This document shows positions 1 to 8,131 of a DNA stretch of 18,311 nt, piece after piece. This stretch comes from an uncultured Pseudomonadota bacterium. Its GTDB lineage: Bacteria; Pseudomonadota; Gammaproteobacteria; Burkholderiales; SG8-41. The translations under genes and the position numbers were made by a program. How positions within the stretch are numbered: the stretch's first letter is position 1; each line of letters opens with the position of its first letter. The notes below the pieces were generated by a model. It ran no database searches. It was not told the origin of the DNA and worked only from the letters and a program-made list of their open reading frames with translations. The stretch covers positions 1 through 18,311 of the forward strand of contig CAMPGR010000077.1 in assembly GCA_946885605.1 (NCBI GenBank). The letters run 5' to 3'.

Positions 1-1436
1 TCGGTCGCGAAGCGCTCGTGCGCCTGCATTGCCGCGAGCGCGTGTCCCGCGTTCGCCATCTCGTCGTACACCGGGATGCCAAGCTCGACGGCGCGCGCGC
101 GAAACTCGCGCTTGCGATCTTCGAGGGTCGGCTCGCCGTCGGAGCGCAGGACCAGCACGAAATGCGCCTTGCCGGGATGCTGCTTCTGGACCCGAAGCGC
201 GGCGTCCACGAGATTGTCGAGCACTTCCTTCTTGGTGCGCCCGACGAATGCCGAAAGATTGAGATGCATCACGAGCGCATCCGGGTTGCCCTGCTCGTAG
301 ATGATATCGAGTATTGTCTCCGCGACGCGCCCGTCGTCCTGCTGCAGCGTGCCCACCGGGCAATCGACCGGATTGGTGATACTCGTTCCCGGCGGCAGTT
401 TCATCGCGGCGAGCGCATCGATCGCCCGGCGCTCGAACGGCAGCACGTCGAGCCCGAGGCGCGCGAAATAATCCGTCGCGAGCACGCTGGTGCCGCCGCC
501 ATTGCCGAAGAGCACGACGCGTTTCGTCGGCTTCGCCGCGTTGGGCTCGAGCGCCTGGAAGACGAGCAGCGTGTCGATGAACTGGTCGAGCGTGTCCACG
601 AGCACGCAACCGGTCTGCCGGGCGAGTGCGAGCCATACGCGCTCATCGCCTGCGAGCGAGCCGGTGTGCGAGGCGGCGGCCGCGCGCCCCTGCTGGGTAA
701 GACCGCCCTTCAGCACGACGACCGGCTTGCGGGCGCACGCGTCGCGGAGCGTCTCGAAGAGACGCCGCCCGTCCTTCGCTGTTTCGATGTAAAGGCCGAT
801 CACGCGCGTCTGCGCATCCGAAAGATAGTACTCGAGGATGTCGGTGGGCCCCACGTCGGCGCAGTTGCCGATGGTGATCAAGCCCGAGAACTTGAGCCCG
901 CGGTTCAAGCCCCGGCGGATGATATCGGTGCCGAGCCCGCCGCTCTGCGAGATGATGCCGACATTCCCGGTTTCACGCGGCCCGATTTCGGCGAACGTCA
1001 CACGCCCGCGTGGCGTGTAGATGCCGAGACAATTCGGCCCGAGGAGGCGCATGCCGCCGGCACGCGCTGCCGTAGCGAGTTCCTCCTGCAGCGCCTTGCC
1101 TTCATCCACTTCGCCGAAACCGCTCGAGATCACCTGCGCGAAACGCACACGGCCCTTGCCGGCGGCAAGGAGCTGCGGCACCTGGGCGGCGGCGATCGCG
1201 ATGTAGGCGTAGTCCACCGGCTGGGGCGTCTCACCGAGACTCTTGTACGCGGGCAGGCCGTCGATCTCAGCGGCAGTGGGATGGATGGGATAAATCGCGC
1301 CTTCGTAGCCGAACTCGCGGATGCGGCGAATGAAGACGTTGGGCAACGCCGTGCCCTTGGTCGATGCACCGACGACCGCGACGGTCTTCGGTGCGAAGAG
1401 CGCTTCGTATTGCTGAAGTATCTTTTGCGTATCCAT
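1..1436 (-). CDS. NDP-forming acyl-CoA synthetase, alpha (CoA-binding) subunit, partial at left edge
   Basis: This is the alpha half of an ADP/NDP-forming acyl-CoA synthetase (acetate-CoA ligase family), which interconverts acid + CoA + ATP with acyl-CoA + ADP + Pi through a phosphohistidine. Translating the minus strand from the ATG at 1436 gives about 478 residues before the window ends. They comprise a Rossmann CoA-binding domain (VAVVGAS near residue 19, LLGPNCLGIY near 131, ISQSGGLGTDI near 162) and a succinyl-CoA-ligase-like flavodoxin domain with SHTGSLAG. His257 in that motif (codon 668-666) is the expected phosphorylated residue. The visible end (DEMANAGHALAAMQAHERF) looks close to the family's C-terminus, so little is probably missing. 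The start lies 5 bp after the stop of the ATP-grasp subunit, so this is the last visible gene of the operon. The acid substrate cannot be read from the sequence. Confidence 0.9.
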   Translation of the reverse strand, partial: MDTQKILQQYEALFAPKTVAVVGASTKGTALPNVFIRRIREFGYEGAIYPIHPTAAEIDGLPAYKSLGETPQPVDYAYIAIAAAQVPQLLAAGKGRVRFAQVISSGFGEVDEGKALQEELATAARAGGMRLLGPNCLGIYTPRGRVTFAEIGPRETGNVGIISQSGGLGTDIIRRGLNRGLKFSGLITIGNCADVGPTDILEYYLSDAQTRVIGLYIETAKDGRRLFETLRDACARKPVVVLKGGLTQQGRAAAASHTGSLAGDERVWLALARQTGCVLVDTLDQFIDTLLVFQALEPNAAKPTKRVVLFGNGGGTSVLATDYFARLGLDVLPFERRAIDALAAMKLPPGTSITNPVDCPVGTLQQDDGRVAETILDIIYEQGNPDALVMHLNLSAFVGRTKKEVLDNLVDAALRVQKQHPGKAHFVLVLRSDGEPTLEDRKREFRARAVELGIPVYDEMANAGHALAAMQAHERFAT

Positions 1437-1441
1437 CGCGA

Positions 1442-2143
1442 TCATGCCAGCACGAAGCGCGCGTCCACCGCGACGGCGCCTCGATCGGAAACGATGAGCG
1501 GATTCACGTCGGCTTCCTTGATGTCCGCGGCGTGGCGCATCAGGAGACCGTCCTCGCCGCCTATCTTGAGCAGCGTCTCGACGATCGCGGGCTTCGCGAC
1601 GGGCTTTCGGCCGCGCGCGCCTTCGAGCACCGCCTTGCCCTTGAGTTCAGCGAGCATCTCTTCCGCGTCGAGCCGCGTAATCGGGCAGATGCGGAATGCG
1701 ACGTCCGCAAGCACTTCGACGAAGATGCCACCCAGGCCGACCATGACGAGCGGGCCGAAGTCGGCATCGCGCAGGCCGCCGATGACGATCTCCTGTCCGG
1801 CGGGCGCCATCTCTTCCACGAGGAAGCCGTCGATGCGGGATTCCGCGATTACCGGCTGCCGCATCATCGCTTTGATCGCCTGCTGCACCTCGGTCGCAGA
1901 CTGCAGCCGAACCTTGACGCCCCCGGCATCGCTTTTGTGCAGGATGTCGGGGGAGACCACTTTCACTACGTACGGCGGATTGAGCTGCACGAGCGCTTCA
2001 TTCACCTCGTCCGCGCCCCCCACCATGACCGAACGGGGGACCGCAATGCCGTAAGCGCTCAAGAGCGCCTTGCCCGATTGCTCGTCGAGCGCTGTGCGCC
2101 CTTCGCGCCGCGCTCGGTTGATGAGTTCCGTCGTATCCATCAT
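1442..2143 (-). CDS. NDP-forming acyl-CoA synthetase, beta (ATP-grasp) subunit
   Basis: A 233-aa stand-alone ATP-grasp protein that would bind the nucleotide and exchange phosphate with the His of the alpha subunit encoded just downstream. The family signature VVKVVSPDILHKSDAGGVKV lies at residues 59-78, the second conserved block (GPLVMVGLGGIFVEVLADV) at about 130-148, and the metal-binding end (EADVNPLIV) at about 210-218. Its length is right for the ATP-grasp_5 type. In many proteobacteria the two halves are fused in one protein of about 700 aa; here they are separate, with beta first. The start ATG overlaps the stop of the biotin carboxylase gene by 4 bp (ATGA), implying translational coupling. 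A second in-frame ATG follows immediately, so the start is uncertain by one codon. Confidence 0.9.
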   Translation of the reverse strand: MMDTTELINRARREGRTALDEQSGKALLSAYGIAVPRSVMVGGADEVNEALVQLNPPYVVKVVSPDILHKSDAGGVKVRLQSATEVQQAIKAMMRQPVIAESRIDGFLVEEMAPAGQEIVIGGLRDADFGPLVMVGLGGIFVEVLADVAFRICPITRLDAEEMLAELKGKAVLEGARGRKPVAKPAIVETLLKIGGEDGLLMRHAADIKEADVNPLIVSDRGAVAVDARFVLA

Positions 2144-3495
2144 GCCGCCTTCTTCTGGCTCATCACCTGCTGGATGATGCCCGTATGCACTTCGCCATTG
2201 CGGAACGCGCTGGAGTCGAGAACCGCGATGACCGCGGGCGTGTTGTGCTTGATGCCCTGGATATCGACCGCTTTGAGCGCTTCGATCATCCGCTCGATCG
2301 CTTGCTCGCGCGTGGCATCGCGCACGATCACCTTCGCGATCATGGGATCGTAGAACGGCGTCACGTCGCGTCCCTCGGCGTAGCCGGTCTCGACCCGTAT
2401 CGCCTTGTCTTCCGGCAAGCGGAACACCTTGAGCCGGCCGGGCGAGGGAAAGAAGTTCTTCGGGTCCTCGGCATAGATGCGTGCCTGGAGCGCGTGGCCG
2501 GAGAGCGCGATCTCCGGCGGCAGGATATCGGCGAGCCGTTCGCCATCCGCGCTCCGAATCTGCGCGTGCACGAGGTCCACTCCCGTCACCGCTTCGGTGA
2601 CGCCGTGCTCGACCTGGAGCCGCGTGTTCATCTCGAGGAAGCTGAACGTCCCGTCCGCCCCGTAAAGCATCTCCACCGTGCCGATGTTGTCGTATCCCAT
2701 GCCGCGCACCATGGCCGCGACCTTTGCCGCCATCGCGTCGAGCTCGCTCCGCGCGATCGCCGGTGCGGGCGCCTCTTCGATCACCTTCTGGTTGCGGCGC
2801 TGCGTCGAGCAGTCGCGCTCGTAGAGATGCACCGCGCCGCCGTGCTGGTCGCCGAGCACCTGAAATTCCACGTGGCGCGGACGCTCGATCAGCCGCTCGA
2901 GATAGACCTCGGCGTTGCCGAAGCCGCGGCTTGCGAGCGACCGGGAGCGCTCGACCACCGAGAGGAGCTCCGATTCGTTGTGCGCGGCGAGCATGCCGAT
3001 CCCCCCGCCGCCCCCCGCAGGCTTCACCAGCACCGGAAAGCCGGTCTTACGCGCGGCATCGAGTATGGCGTCCGGCTCGGCGGGCAGCACATCCGTGCCT
3101 TCGGAGAGCGGCAAGCCGTGCTCGCGCGCGATCTCGCGCGCCCGCGTCTTGTGCCCCATCGCGCCGATCCACTTGGGTGAGGGCCCGATGAAGCGCACGC
3201 CGGCATCGATGACACGCTGCGCGAACTCGGCATTCTCCGAGAGAAATCCGTAACCGGGATGCACGCCGTCGGCGCCGGAGCGTTGAATCGCTTCCATCAT
3301 CCGCTGCTGGTTGAGATAACTCTCGGCGGCGGGCGCCGGTCCGATGGCCTGCGTCTCGCTCGCCATTTCGAGGTAGGGCGCGCCGTAGTCGGCTTCCGAA
3401 TAGACCGCGACCGACTTGATGCGCAATTCGTAGAGCGCCCGCAGCACGCGCGCGGCCACGGCGCCGCGGTTTGCAACCAGAACTTTCTCGAACAT
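2140..3495 (-). CDS. Biotin carboxylase subunit of an acyl-CoA carboxylase
   Basis: ATP-dependent carboxylation of the biotin on a separate carrier protein. The 451-aa length matches free-standing AccC-type biotin carboxylases, not the longer fused PccA/LiuD type. Visible are the N-terminal Rossmann domain (VLVANRG at 5-11, HPGYGFLSEN at 79-88), the ATP-grasp lysines K116 and K158, the glycine-rich loop at 160-166, H208, the NQKVIEEAPAP block at 235-245, E275, and EMNTRLQVEH at 288-297. By eye these match the catalytic residues of E. coli AccC almost number for number. Three conserved spots differ (see findings). The open frame runs on upstream to 4026, but the ATG at 3495 is the true start: it begins the family N-terminus and follows TGAGG, the upstream stop doubling as a ribosome-binding site. 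It lies 8 bp after carboxyltransferase B. Confidence 0.93.
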   Translation of the reverse strand: MFEKVLVANRGAVAARVLRALYELRIKSVAVYSEADYGAPYLEMASETQAIGPAPAAESYLNQQRMMEAIQRSGADGVHPGYGFLSENAEFAQRVIDAGVRFIGPSPKWIGAMGHKTRAREIAREHGLPLSEGTDVLPAEPDAILDAARKTGFPVLVKPAGGGGGIGMLAAHNESELLSVVERSRSLASRGFGNAEVYLERLIERPRHVEFQVLGDQHGGAVHLYERDCSTQRRNQKVIEEAPAPAIARSELDAMAAKVAAMVRGMGYDNIGTVEMLYGADGTFSFLEMNTRLQVEHGVTEAVTGVDLVHAQIRSADGERLADILPPEIALSGHALQARIYAEDPKNFFPSPGRLKVFRLPEDKAIRVETGYAEGRDVTPFYDPMIAKVIVRDATREQAIERMIEALKAVDIQGIKHNTPAVIAVLDSSAFRNGEVHTGIIQQVMSQKKAA

Positions 3496-3503
3496 GGCGC
3501 GCC

Positions 3504-5039
3504 TCAGTAGCTTGTGGGCCAGCTGCGCATGAGGTGCTGGCCGACGCCTTTGGTGATGCGCAGCTTGTAGACGTCGAGCATGCGGATGAGGTAGTCGCGC
3601 GTCTGCTCGGGCCGGATCACCGCCTGCGCCGCGTAGACCGCCGCGAGCCCCCACACGTCGCTCCCCTTCCGGATCTGCGCGAACTTCTCTTCGAAGCCGG
3701 GCTCGCCCATGCCGACCCCGTGCACGATCTTGGTTGCGAACTCGGGCGACATGAAGCTCACTTCCGCCGTCGGCCACGCGGCGATATCGTCGGAGTGCCG
3801 CCCGCCGCCCATGCATACATAGGCGCGGCCGTAACTCTTGCGGATGATGACGGAGAGCCGCGGCACGGTGACCAGCGTCATCGCGTTCATGAAGTTCATG
3901 ATGCGCCCCGGTGCGCCGGCTTTTTCCGCTTCGGTGCCGATCTGGAATCCGGGCGTATCCACGAGGAGCACGATCGGAACGTTGAAGGAATCGCACAGCA
4001 CGAGAAAATCGACGATCTTGCGGCACGCGTCCGCATCGAGCGCGCCGCCGCGGTGGAGCGGATTGTTGCCGATGATGCCGACGCTTTTTCCCCCCAGCCG
4101 CGCGAGCGCCGTCACCGCGCTCTTGCCGAAACGGGGTTTGAGTTCGAAAACGCTATCCTTGTCGGCGATGCTTTTCACGATGCGCCGCATGTCGTAGACC
4201 TGCGTGCGGCTTTCGGGAAGGATCGAGAAGATCTTGTCCGCCTCGCTCCCCGAGCCCGCGGGCACCGGCGCATCGGGCGGCGGCTCGTTGTGATGGCTGG
4301 GAAGGTAGGAGAGGAATTTCTTGATCGCGTCGAACACTTCCTCCTCGCGATCCACCACCTGATCGACGAGCCCCGTGATTTCGGCGTGCAGCCTCCAGCC
4401 GCCGAGGTCCTCGGGATCGACCTTCTCGCCGAGCGCCATGGACACGAGCCGCGGGCTCGAGACCGCCATCGTCGCGCCTTTCTGCATCACTGCAAAATCC
4501 GACTGGCACATGAGCCAGGTGGAAGAACCGAAGGAGGGGCCGAATGCCGCGGCGCACATGGGCGTTTCGCGCGTGCGGCGGAATTGCGTGTTGTCGTTGC
4601 CGAGAAGCAAGCCCATGCCGCGCGAGCCCATCGCGTCGGGAAGCCGCGCGCCGGTCGATTCGCCGATCACGACGAACGGCATGCCGCGCTCGGTGGCGGT
4701 GCGCTTCATGTGTCCAACCTTCTTGCTGTTGGTGTAGGACGTCGATGCGCCTTTCACCGTGAAATCGTTGACGACGATCGCCACATCCCGCCCGTTGATC
4801 CGCCCGTACCCCGCGAGCTTGCCGTCGGTCTGCGTTTCGTCTTCCTGCTCGGGATAGACGCCCGATGAACCGAAGAGCCCTGATTCGATGAACGAGTCGG
4901 GATCGACGAGCGCCGCAATGCGCTCGCGCGCGTTCCATACGCCGCCCGCCTTGCGCCTTGCGTACTTCTCCTCGCCGCCTCCCGCGAGCGCCTTCGCGCG
5001 GCGCGCTTCGTACTCTTTCAACAATGCTTCAAATGCCAT
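3504..5039 (-). CDS. Acyl-CoA carboxylase carboxyltransferase subunit B (PccB/AccD-like)
   Basis: A 511-aa two-domain carboxyltransferase that moves CO2 from carboxybiotin to an acyl-CoA. The N-terminal crotonase-fold domain has WNARERIAALVDPDSF (about 35-50), IGESTGARLPD (about 125-135) and DLGGWRLHAEITG (about 211-223). The C-terminal domain has GIIGNNP (about 321-327), LLVDTPGF (about 358-365) and RKSYGRAYVCMGGG (about 400-413). Length is normal for a PCC/MCC beta subunit. The start is supported by GAGGT five bases before the ATG. It is the second of two carboxyltransferases in the operon and lies 8 bp before the biotin carboxylase gene, its probable partner. The usual oxyanion-hole glycine pairs are altered (GPSFGSS, KSYGRAY). 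The acyl-CoA substrate is unknown. Confidence 0.9.
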   Translation of the reverse strand: MAFEALLKEYEARRAKALAGGGEEKYARRKAGGVWNARERIAALVDPDSFIESGLFGSSGVYPEQEDETQTDGKLAGYGRINGRDVAIVVNDFTVKGASTSYTNSKKVGHMKRTATERGMPFVVIGESTGARLPDAMGSRGMGLLLGNDNTQFRRTRETPMCAAAFGPSFGSSTWLMCQSDFAVMQKGATMAVSSPRLVSMALGEKVDPEDLGGWRLHAEITGLVDQVVDREEEVFDAIKKFLSYLPSHHNEPPPDAPVPAGSGSEADKIFSILPESRTQVYDMRRIVKSIADKDSVFELKPRFGKSAVTALARLGGKSVGIIGNNPLHRGGALDADACRKIVDFLVLCDSFNVPIVLLVDTPGFQIGTEAEKAGAPGRIMNFMNAMTLVTVPRLSVIIRKSYGRAYVCMGGGRHSDDIAAWPTAEVSFMSPEFATKIVHGVGMGEPGFEEKFAQIRKGSDVWGLAAVYAAQAVIRPEQTRDYLIRMLDVYKLRITKGVGQHLMRSWPTSY

Positions 5040-5050
5040 GTATGACCTCG

Positions 5051-6049
5051 CTACGGATGTCCTGCCTTGAGTTTCCGGACCTCGTCGATGAAAGCCGGAA
5101 TGAATTGCTGATAGTCGGCGATGACGCCGAAGCGCGCTTCCTTATAGATCGCCGCGTCCGGGTCGGTGTTCACCGCGACGATCGTCTTCGCGTTGCCGCA
5201 GCCCGCCATGTGGTGTCCGGCGCCGGAAATGCCGACCGCGATATACAAATCGGGCTGCACCGTGCGGCCGGTGAGCCCGATCTGCCACCCGCGCGGGCAC
5301 CAGCCGAGATCGCACGGCACGCGGCTTGCGCCGACGGCTGCCCCCAGCGTGCCGGCGAGCGCTTCCAGCGCGCGGAAACCTTCCGGTCCGTTCAAGCCGC
5401 GCCCGCCCGCGACGATGACGCTGGCGTCTTCGAGGCGAACGCCCTCGTATGCTTCAGCGCGCCGCTCGATGATCCTCACCCGTTCGCGCTCCGCGTTCAG
5501 TTCGGGCGTGAACCGGCTCATCGTGCCTTGACGCATTTCATCGCGCGCTGCCGCTTGCGCGCTGCCTGCGCGCACCGTCGCGACCGCGACACCGCTCTTG
5601 AATGAAAGCGTTTCGCGCACGTTGCCGCCGTAACATGGCCGCGTGAACTGGTACTTGCCGTCCCGCCAGGCAATCTCCACGCACCCGGTTGCTGCCGATC
5701 CATCAAGCCGAAACGCAAGTCGCGGCGCCAGATCGCCGCCGAGCGCCGTGTGCGCCATCAGCACGAGCGCGGGCTGCGCTTCGCGGCAAAGCTGTGCCGC
5801 CGCGCTCACCCATGCTTCACTCTGATAGGGCTCGAGAGCGCGGTCCTCGACGGCATAGACGTGATCTGCGCCGAGGGCGATCAGCTCGCTCGACGATTCG
5901 TTTCCGCAACCGGTAAAAGAGGCGGCCGCCACCCGCGCGCCGGTTTGGGCCTTGAGCGATAGTCCCAGTTCCGTAAGCTCGCACGTCAGCCGGTTCGGTC
6001 GACCGTCGGCAACTTCGGCAATGATGAGGATCGACCCGGCCGCGCTCAT
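5051..6049 (-). CDS. etfA: Electron transfer flavoprotein alpha subunit
   Basis: The FAD-binding subunit of the soluble ETF heterodimer, which takes electrons from flavin dehydrogenases and passes them to ETF:quinone oxidoreductase. The 332-aa protein has the N-terminal ETF fold (SILIIAEV at 6-13) and the C-terminal FAD domain: VAGGRGL at 213-219, then GLTGRTVQPDLYIAVGISGA at 258-277, AGHHMAG, and TIVAVNTDPDAAIYKEARFG at 289-308. The usual GQTG reads GLTG and the Ile of SGAIQH is Gly, both mild departures. Its ATG overlaps the ETF beta stop by 4 bp and its stop is 11 bp from carboxyltransferase B. No acyl-CoA dehydrogenase or ETF-QO gene is visible, so the partner is not identified. Confidence 0.93.
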   Translation of the reverse strand: MSAAGSILIIAEVADGRPNRLTCELTELGLSLKAQTGARVAAASFTGCGNESSSELIALGADHVYAVEDRALEPYQSEAWVSAAAQLCREAQPALVLMAHTALGGDLAPRLAFRLDGSAATGCVEIAWRDGKYQFTRPCYGGNVRETLSFKSGVAVATVRAGSAQAAARDEMRQGTMSRFTPELNAERERVRIIERRAEAYEGVRLEDASVIVAGGRGLNGPEGFRALEALAGTLGAAVGASRVPCDLGWCPRGWQIGLTGRTVQPDLYIAVGISGAGHHMAGCGNAKTIVAVNTDPDAAIYKEARFGVIADYQQFIPAFIDEVRKLKAGHP

Positions 6050-6837
6050 ACGAGATTCGCCGCGCGAAGTTGCTGGGCGAGTGCCGCGGCCTGCTCCTGC
6101 ACCGAGCCCGTAATGAACTCACATAGCCCCTCTTTGGTGGGCGTGTAGAGCCCCTCGCGGGTGCTGCGCACATGGAGCCCCTCGCCCATCACCGCGAGAT
6201 CAGACACTTTCCATACCGCGACCGGCTTTCGCGCCGCCCGCATGGTTTCGCGCAGGTTAGGCGTGCGCGGCGGGCCAAGTTCGTTCGATACGGTGACGAG
6301 AGCAGGCAGCGCGGCTTCGACGACCTCCGTGCCGTCATCCAGCACGCGTTCCACACGCAGCGCGGCGTCCTGCACACGCATGTCCTTGGCGTAGGTGATC
6401 ACCGGCAGGCGGAGCAGCTCGCCGATGCCCGCGCCCACGATACCCGCATCGCGATCCGCCGACTGCCGTCCCGTCAGAACGAGATCGCAGTTGCCGAGCT
6501 TGCGGATTGCCGCCGCAAGGGCATGCACGGTTACATAACCGTCGGCCTCGTCCAGAGCGGGATCGCAAATCAGAACGCCTTCGTCGGCACCCATGGCAAG
6601 TCCGTGCTTGATCGCATTGCGCGCGCTTTCCGGGCCGAGCGACATGACGGTGAGCTTGGTGCCGGGATGCATTGCGCGGATGCGCAGTGCCGCCTCCACC
6701 GCCTGCTCGTCGAACGGGCTCATCACCATTGGCAGACCCGGCGCGGGGACGACCCGCTTCGCCGCCTCATCGACCTTGAACATGCTGAAGGCCGCTTCGG
6801 GGTTCGGCACCTGCTTGGCGCACACGACGATATGCAT
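6046..6837 (-). CDS. etfB: Electron transfer flavoprotein beta subunit
   Basis: The AMP/adenine-binding partner of ETF alpha, 263 aa, of normal length. It begins MHIVVCAKQVPNPEAAF, carries LTGRQSADRDAGIVG at 121-135 (the nucleotide-binding loop), and has the beta-subunit signature region VSNELGPPRTPNL followed by a basic stretch. The order beta then alpha with an ATGA overlap is the standard arrangement. The start lies only 4 bp after the stop of the sulfite-oxidase-family gene, with no separate ribosome-binding site that I can see, so translation is probably coupled. That spacing ties ETF synthesis to the molybdoenzyme and suggests, but does not show, that they work together. Confidence 0.93.
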   Translation of the reverse strand: MHIVVCAKQVPNPEAAFSMFKVDEAAKRVVPAPGLPMVMSPFDEQAVEAALRIRAMHPGTKLTVMSLGPESARNAIKHGLAMGADEGVLICDPALDEADGYVTVHALAAAIRKLGNCDLVLTGRQSADRDAGIVGAGIGELLRLPVITYAKDMRVQDAALRVERVLDDGTEVVEAALPALVTVSNELGPPRTPNLRETMRAARKPVAVWKVSDLAVMGEGLHVRSTREGLYTPTKEGLCEFITGSVQEQAAALAQQLRAANLV

Positions 6838-6841
6838 TTCG

Positions 6842-8086
6842 CTAAACGATGGTCACGTCCGTGGGCACGATGCCGTCGAAGTGCTTGCGCTGGTAGTTCC
6901 ACGGAATCTGCGGCTGCACGCGGCCGGTCTCATCCGTCGCCCGCGCGCGGATGCGGTAGTGGCCGGGCTCTTGCGGTTCCCAGAGATGCGACCAGCGCAC
7001 CCAGAGCCAGCGCTCGCGCGGCTCTTCGAGATGCGCGTCCACCCACGTCTTCCCGTCGTCCACGCTCACCTCGACGCGAGTGATCGCGCCCATGCCGCTC
7101 CACGCAAGGCCGCGGATCTTGTGCGCGCCGCGCTCGAGGGGCGAATCCTCGTCGAGCGGATCGATGATGATGCACCGGACGCCCATCGCGGTGATCATTT
7201 CCTTGTTCGGGTCGCCAGGCGAGTTGCCGTAGACAAAGTAATGTTTCTGGTAGTAGCACTCCGGCATGCGGTCGAGCACCTCGACTCTCTGCAGCCACTT
7301 CACCCACCAATTGCCAGACCAGCCCGGCACGACCGCGCGCACCGGCGCGCCGTGGACGTGCAGCAGGTACTCGCCGTTCATCGACCATGCAAGCAGCGTG
7401 TCGGGATGCAGCGCTTTCGCGATCGGCAAGCCCTTCTCGTAATTGATGACACCCGGATCGACGAGCTTGAAGTCGGAGCGCCCCACGGAGCGATATTGCA
7501 CGGCGAGGTCAGGCTGCCCGCGGTCGTATCCTTCCATGCGCACCGAGACCGCGCCCGGCTTCAGCCCTGCCTTCTTCAGCACTTCGGCGAGCGGCACGCC
7601 GGTGAACTCGCCCGCGCTCATCGCACAGGTGGTGGTCGACTCGTTGCCGATCTCGTCGGTGGACGGCACCGCATTCTGCTCGCGCTGCACGGCGCGCTTC
7701 TGCATGTCCTGCTGGTTGATGCGCGAGGGCTTGCGGCCGCCCTTCTTCAGGTAATCGAAATAGCCGGCATCGTTGCCGGCGCACTCGGTCACCGCACGCA
7801 CGGTGCGCCCGCGGAGCTTCTGCAGATCCTTGAGCGAAAGCTCGATCGGCCGCTCGACTTCACCGCTCACGCTCAAGATCCAGTCGTCGGGATGGATCGG
7901 CTCGGGCACTTCGAGCTGGTTCACGACGTAGTACGCGTCGGTCGGCGTGATGAGACCCTCGAGCTCCGTGATCGGCGCACGCCCGTTGATGACGCGGCCC
8001 TGCGAGTCCTTGCCCGCGATCAGCGCCGGACGCTTGCGGTCGGGCCAGCCCATCACCCAGTCGCCTTCGATCTCCCGCTTCGGCAT
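6842..8086 (-). CDS. Sulfite-oxidase-family molybdopterin oxidoreductase (SoxC/SUOX-like), no export signal
   Basis: A 414-aa member of the sulfite oxidase fold: a molybdopterin-binding core (about 45-285) then the Ig-like dimerisation domain (about 295-400). Cys102 in the ECAGN motif (codon 7783-7781) should be the molybdenum ligand. Other landmarks are GEFTGVPLAEVL (159-170), HGAPVRAVVPG (245-255), VKWLQRVEV (262-270), GLAWSGMGAITRVEVSVDDG (326-345) and RATDETGRVQPQIPWN (382-397). There is no heme domain and no twin-arginine or Sec signal, so the enzyme is predicted to be cytoplasmic, unlike SoxC or SorA. The arginines that hold sulfite in SUOX (chicken 138 and 190) align with V55 and A107, so the substrate may not be sulfite. 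The start at 8086 is chosen because AGGAG stands 7 bp before it; an in-frame ATG at 8110 would add eight residues. Confidence 0.85.
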   Translation of the reverse strand: MPKREIEGDWVMGWPDRKRPALIAGKDSQGRVINGRAPITELEGLITPTDAYYVVNQLEVPEPIHPDDWILSVSGEVERPIELSLKDLQKLRGRTVRAVTECAGNDAGYFDYLKKGGRKPSRINQQDMQKRAVQREQNAVPSTDEIGNESTTTCAMSAGEFTGVPLAEVLKKAGLKPGAVSVRMEGYDRGQPDLAVQYRSVGRSDFKLVDPGVINYEKGLPIAKALHPDTLLAWSMNGEYLLHVHGAPVRAVVPGWSGNWWVKWLQRVEVLDRMPECYYQKHYFVYGNSPGDPNKEMITAMGVRCIIIDPLDEDSPLERGAHKIRGLAWSGMGAITRVEVSVDDGKTWVDAHLEEPRERWLWVRWSHLWEPQEPGHYRIRARATDETGRVQPQIPWNYQRKHFDGIVPTDVTIV

Positions 8087-8131
8087 GGTGTTGCTCCTCT
8101 CTCGAATCAACGGTATTCGAATGATGTGCGC

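Noticed and set aside
18..2054. 678-aa plus-strand open frame
   Set aside because: It lies antisense to the well-supported synthetase alpha and beta genes, is rich in Arg, Ala and His in a way typical of GC-rich antisense frames, and shows no known motif.
3496..4026. N-terminal extension of the biotin carboxylase frame (177 extra residues)
   Set aside because: It overlaps carboxyltransferase B out of frame, is Arg/His-rich without a domain, and the family N-terminus begins exactly at the ATG at 3495 after a TGAGG site.
6842..8110. Calling the molybdoenzyme SoxC or SorA
   Set aside because: No Sox or Sor partner genes, no Tat signal, and two substrate arginines appear to be missing, so only the family name is justified.
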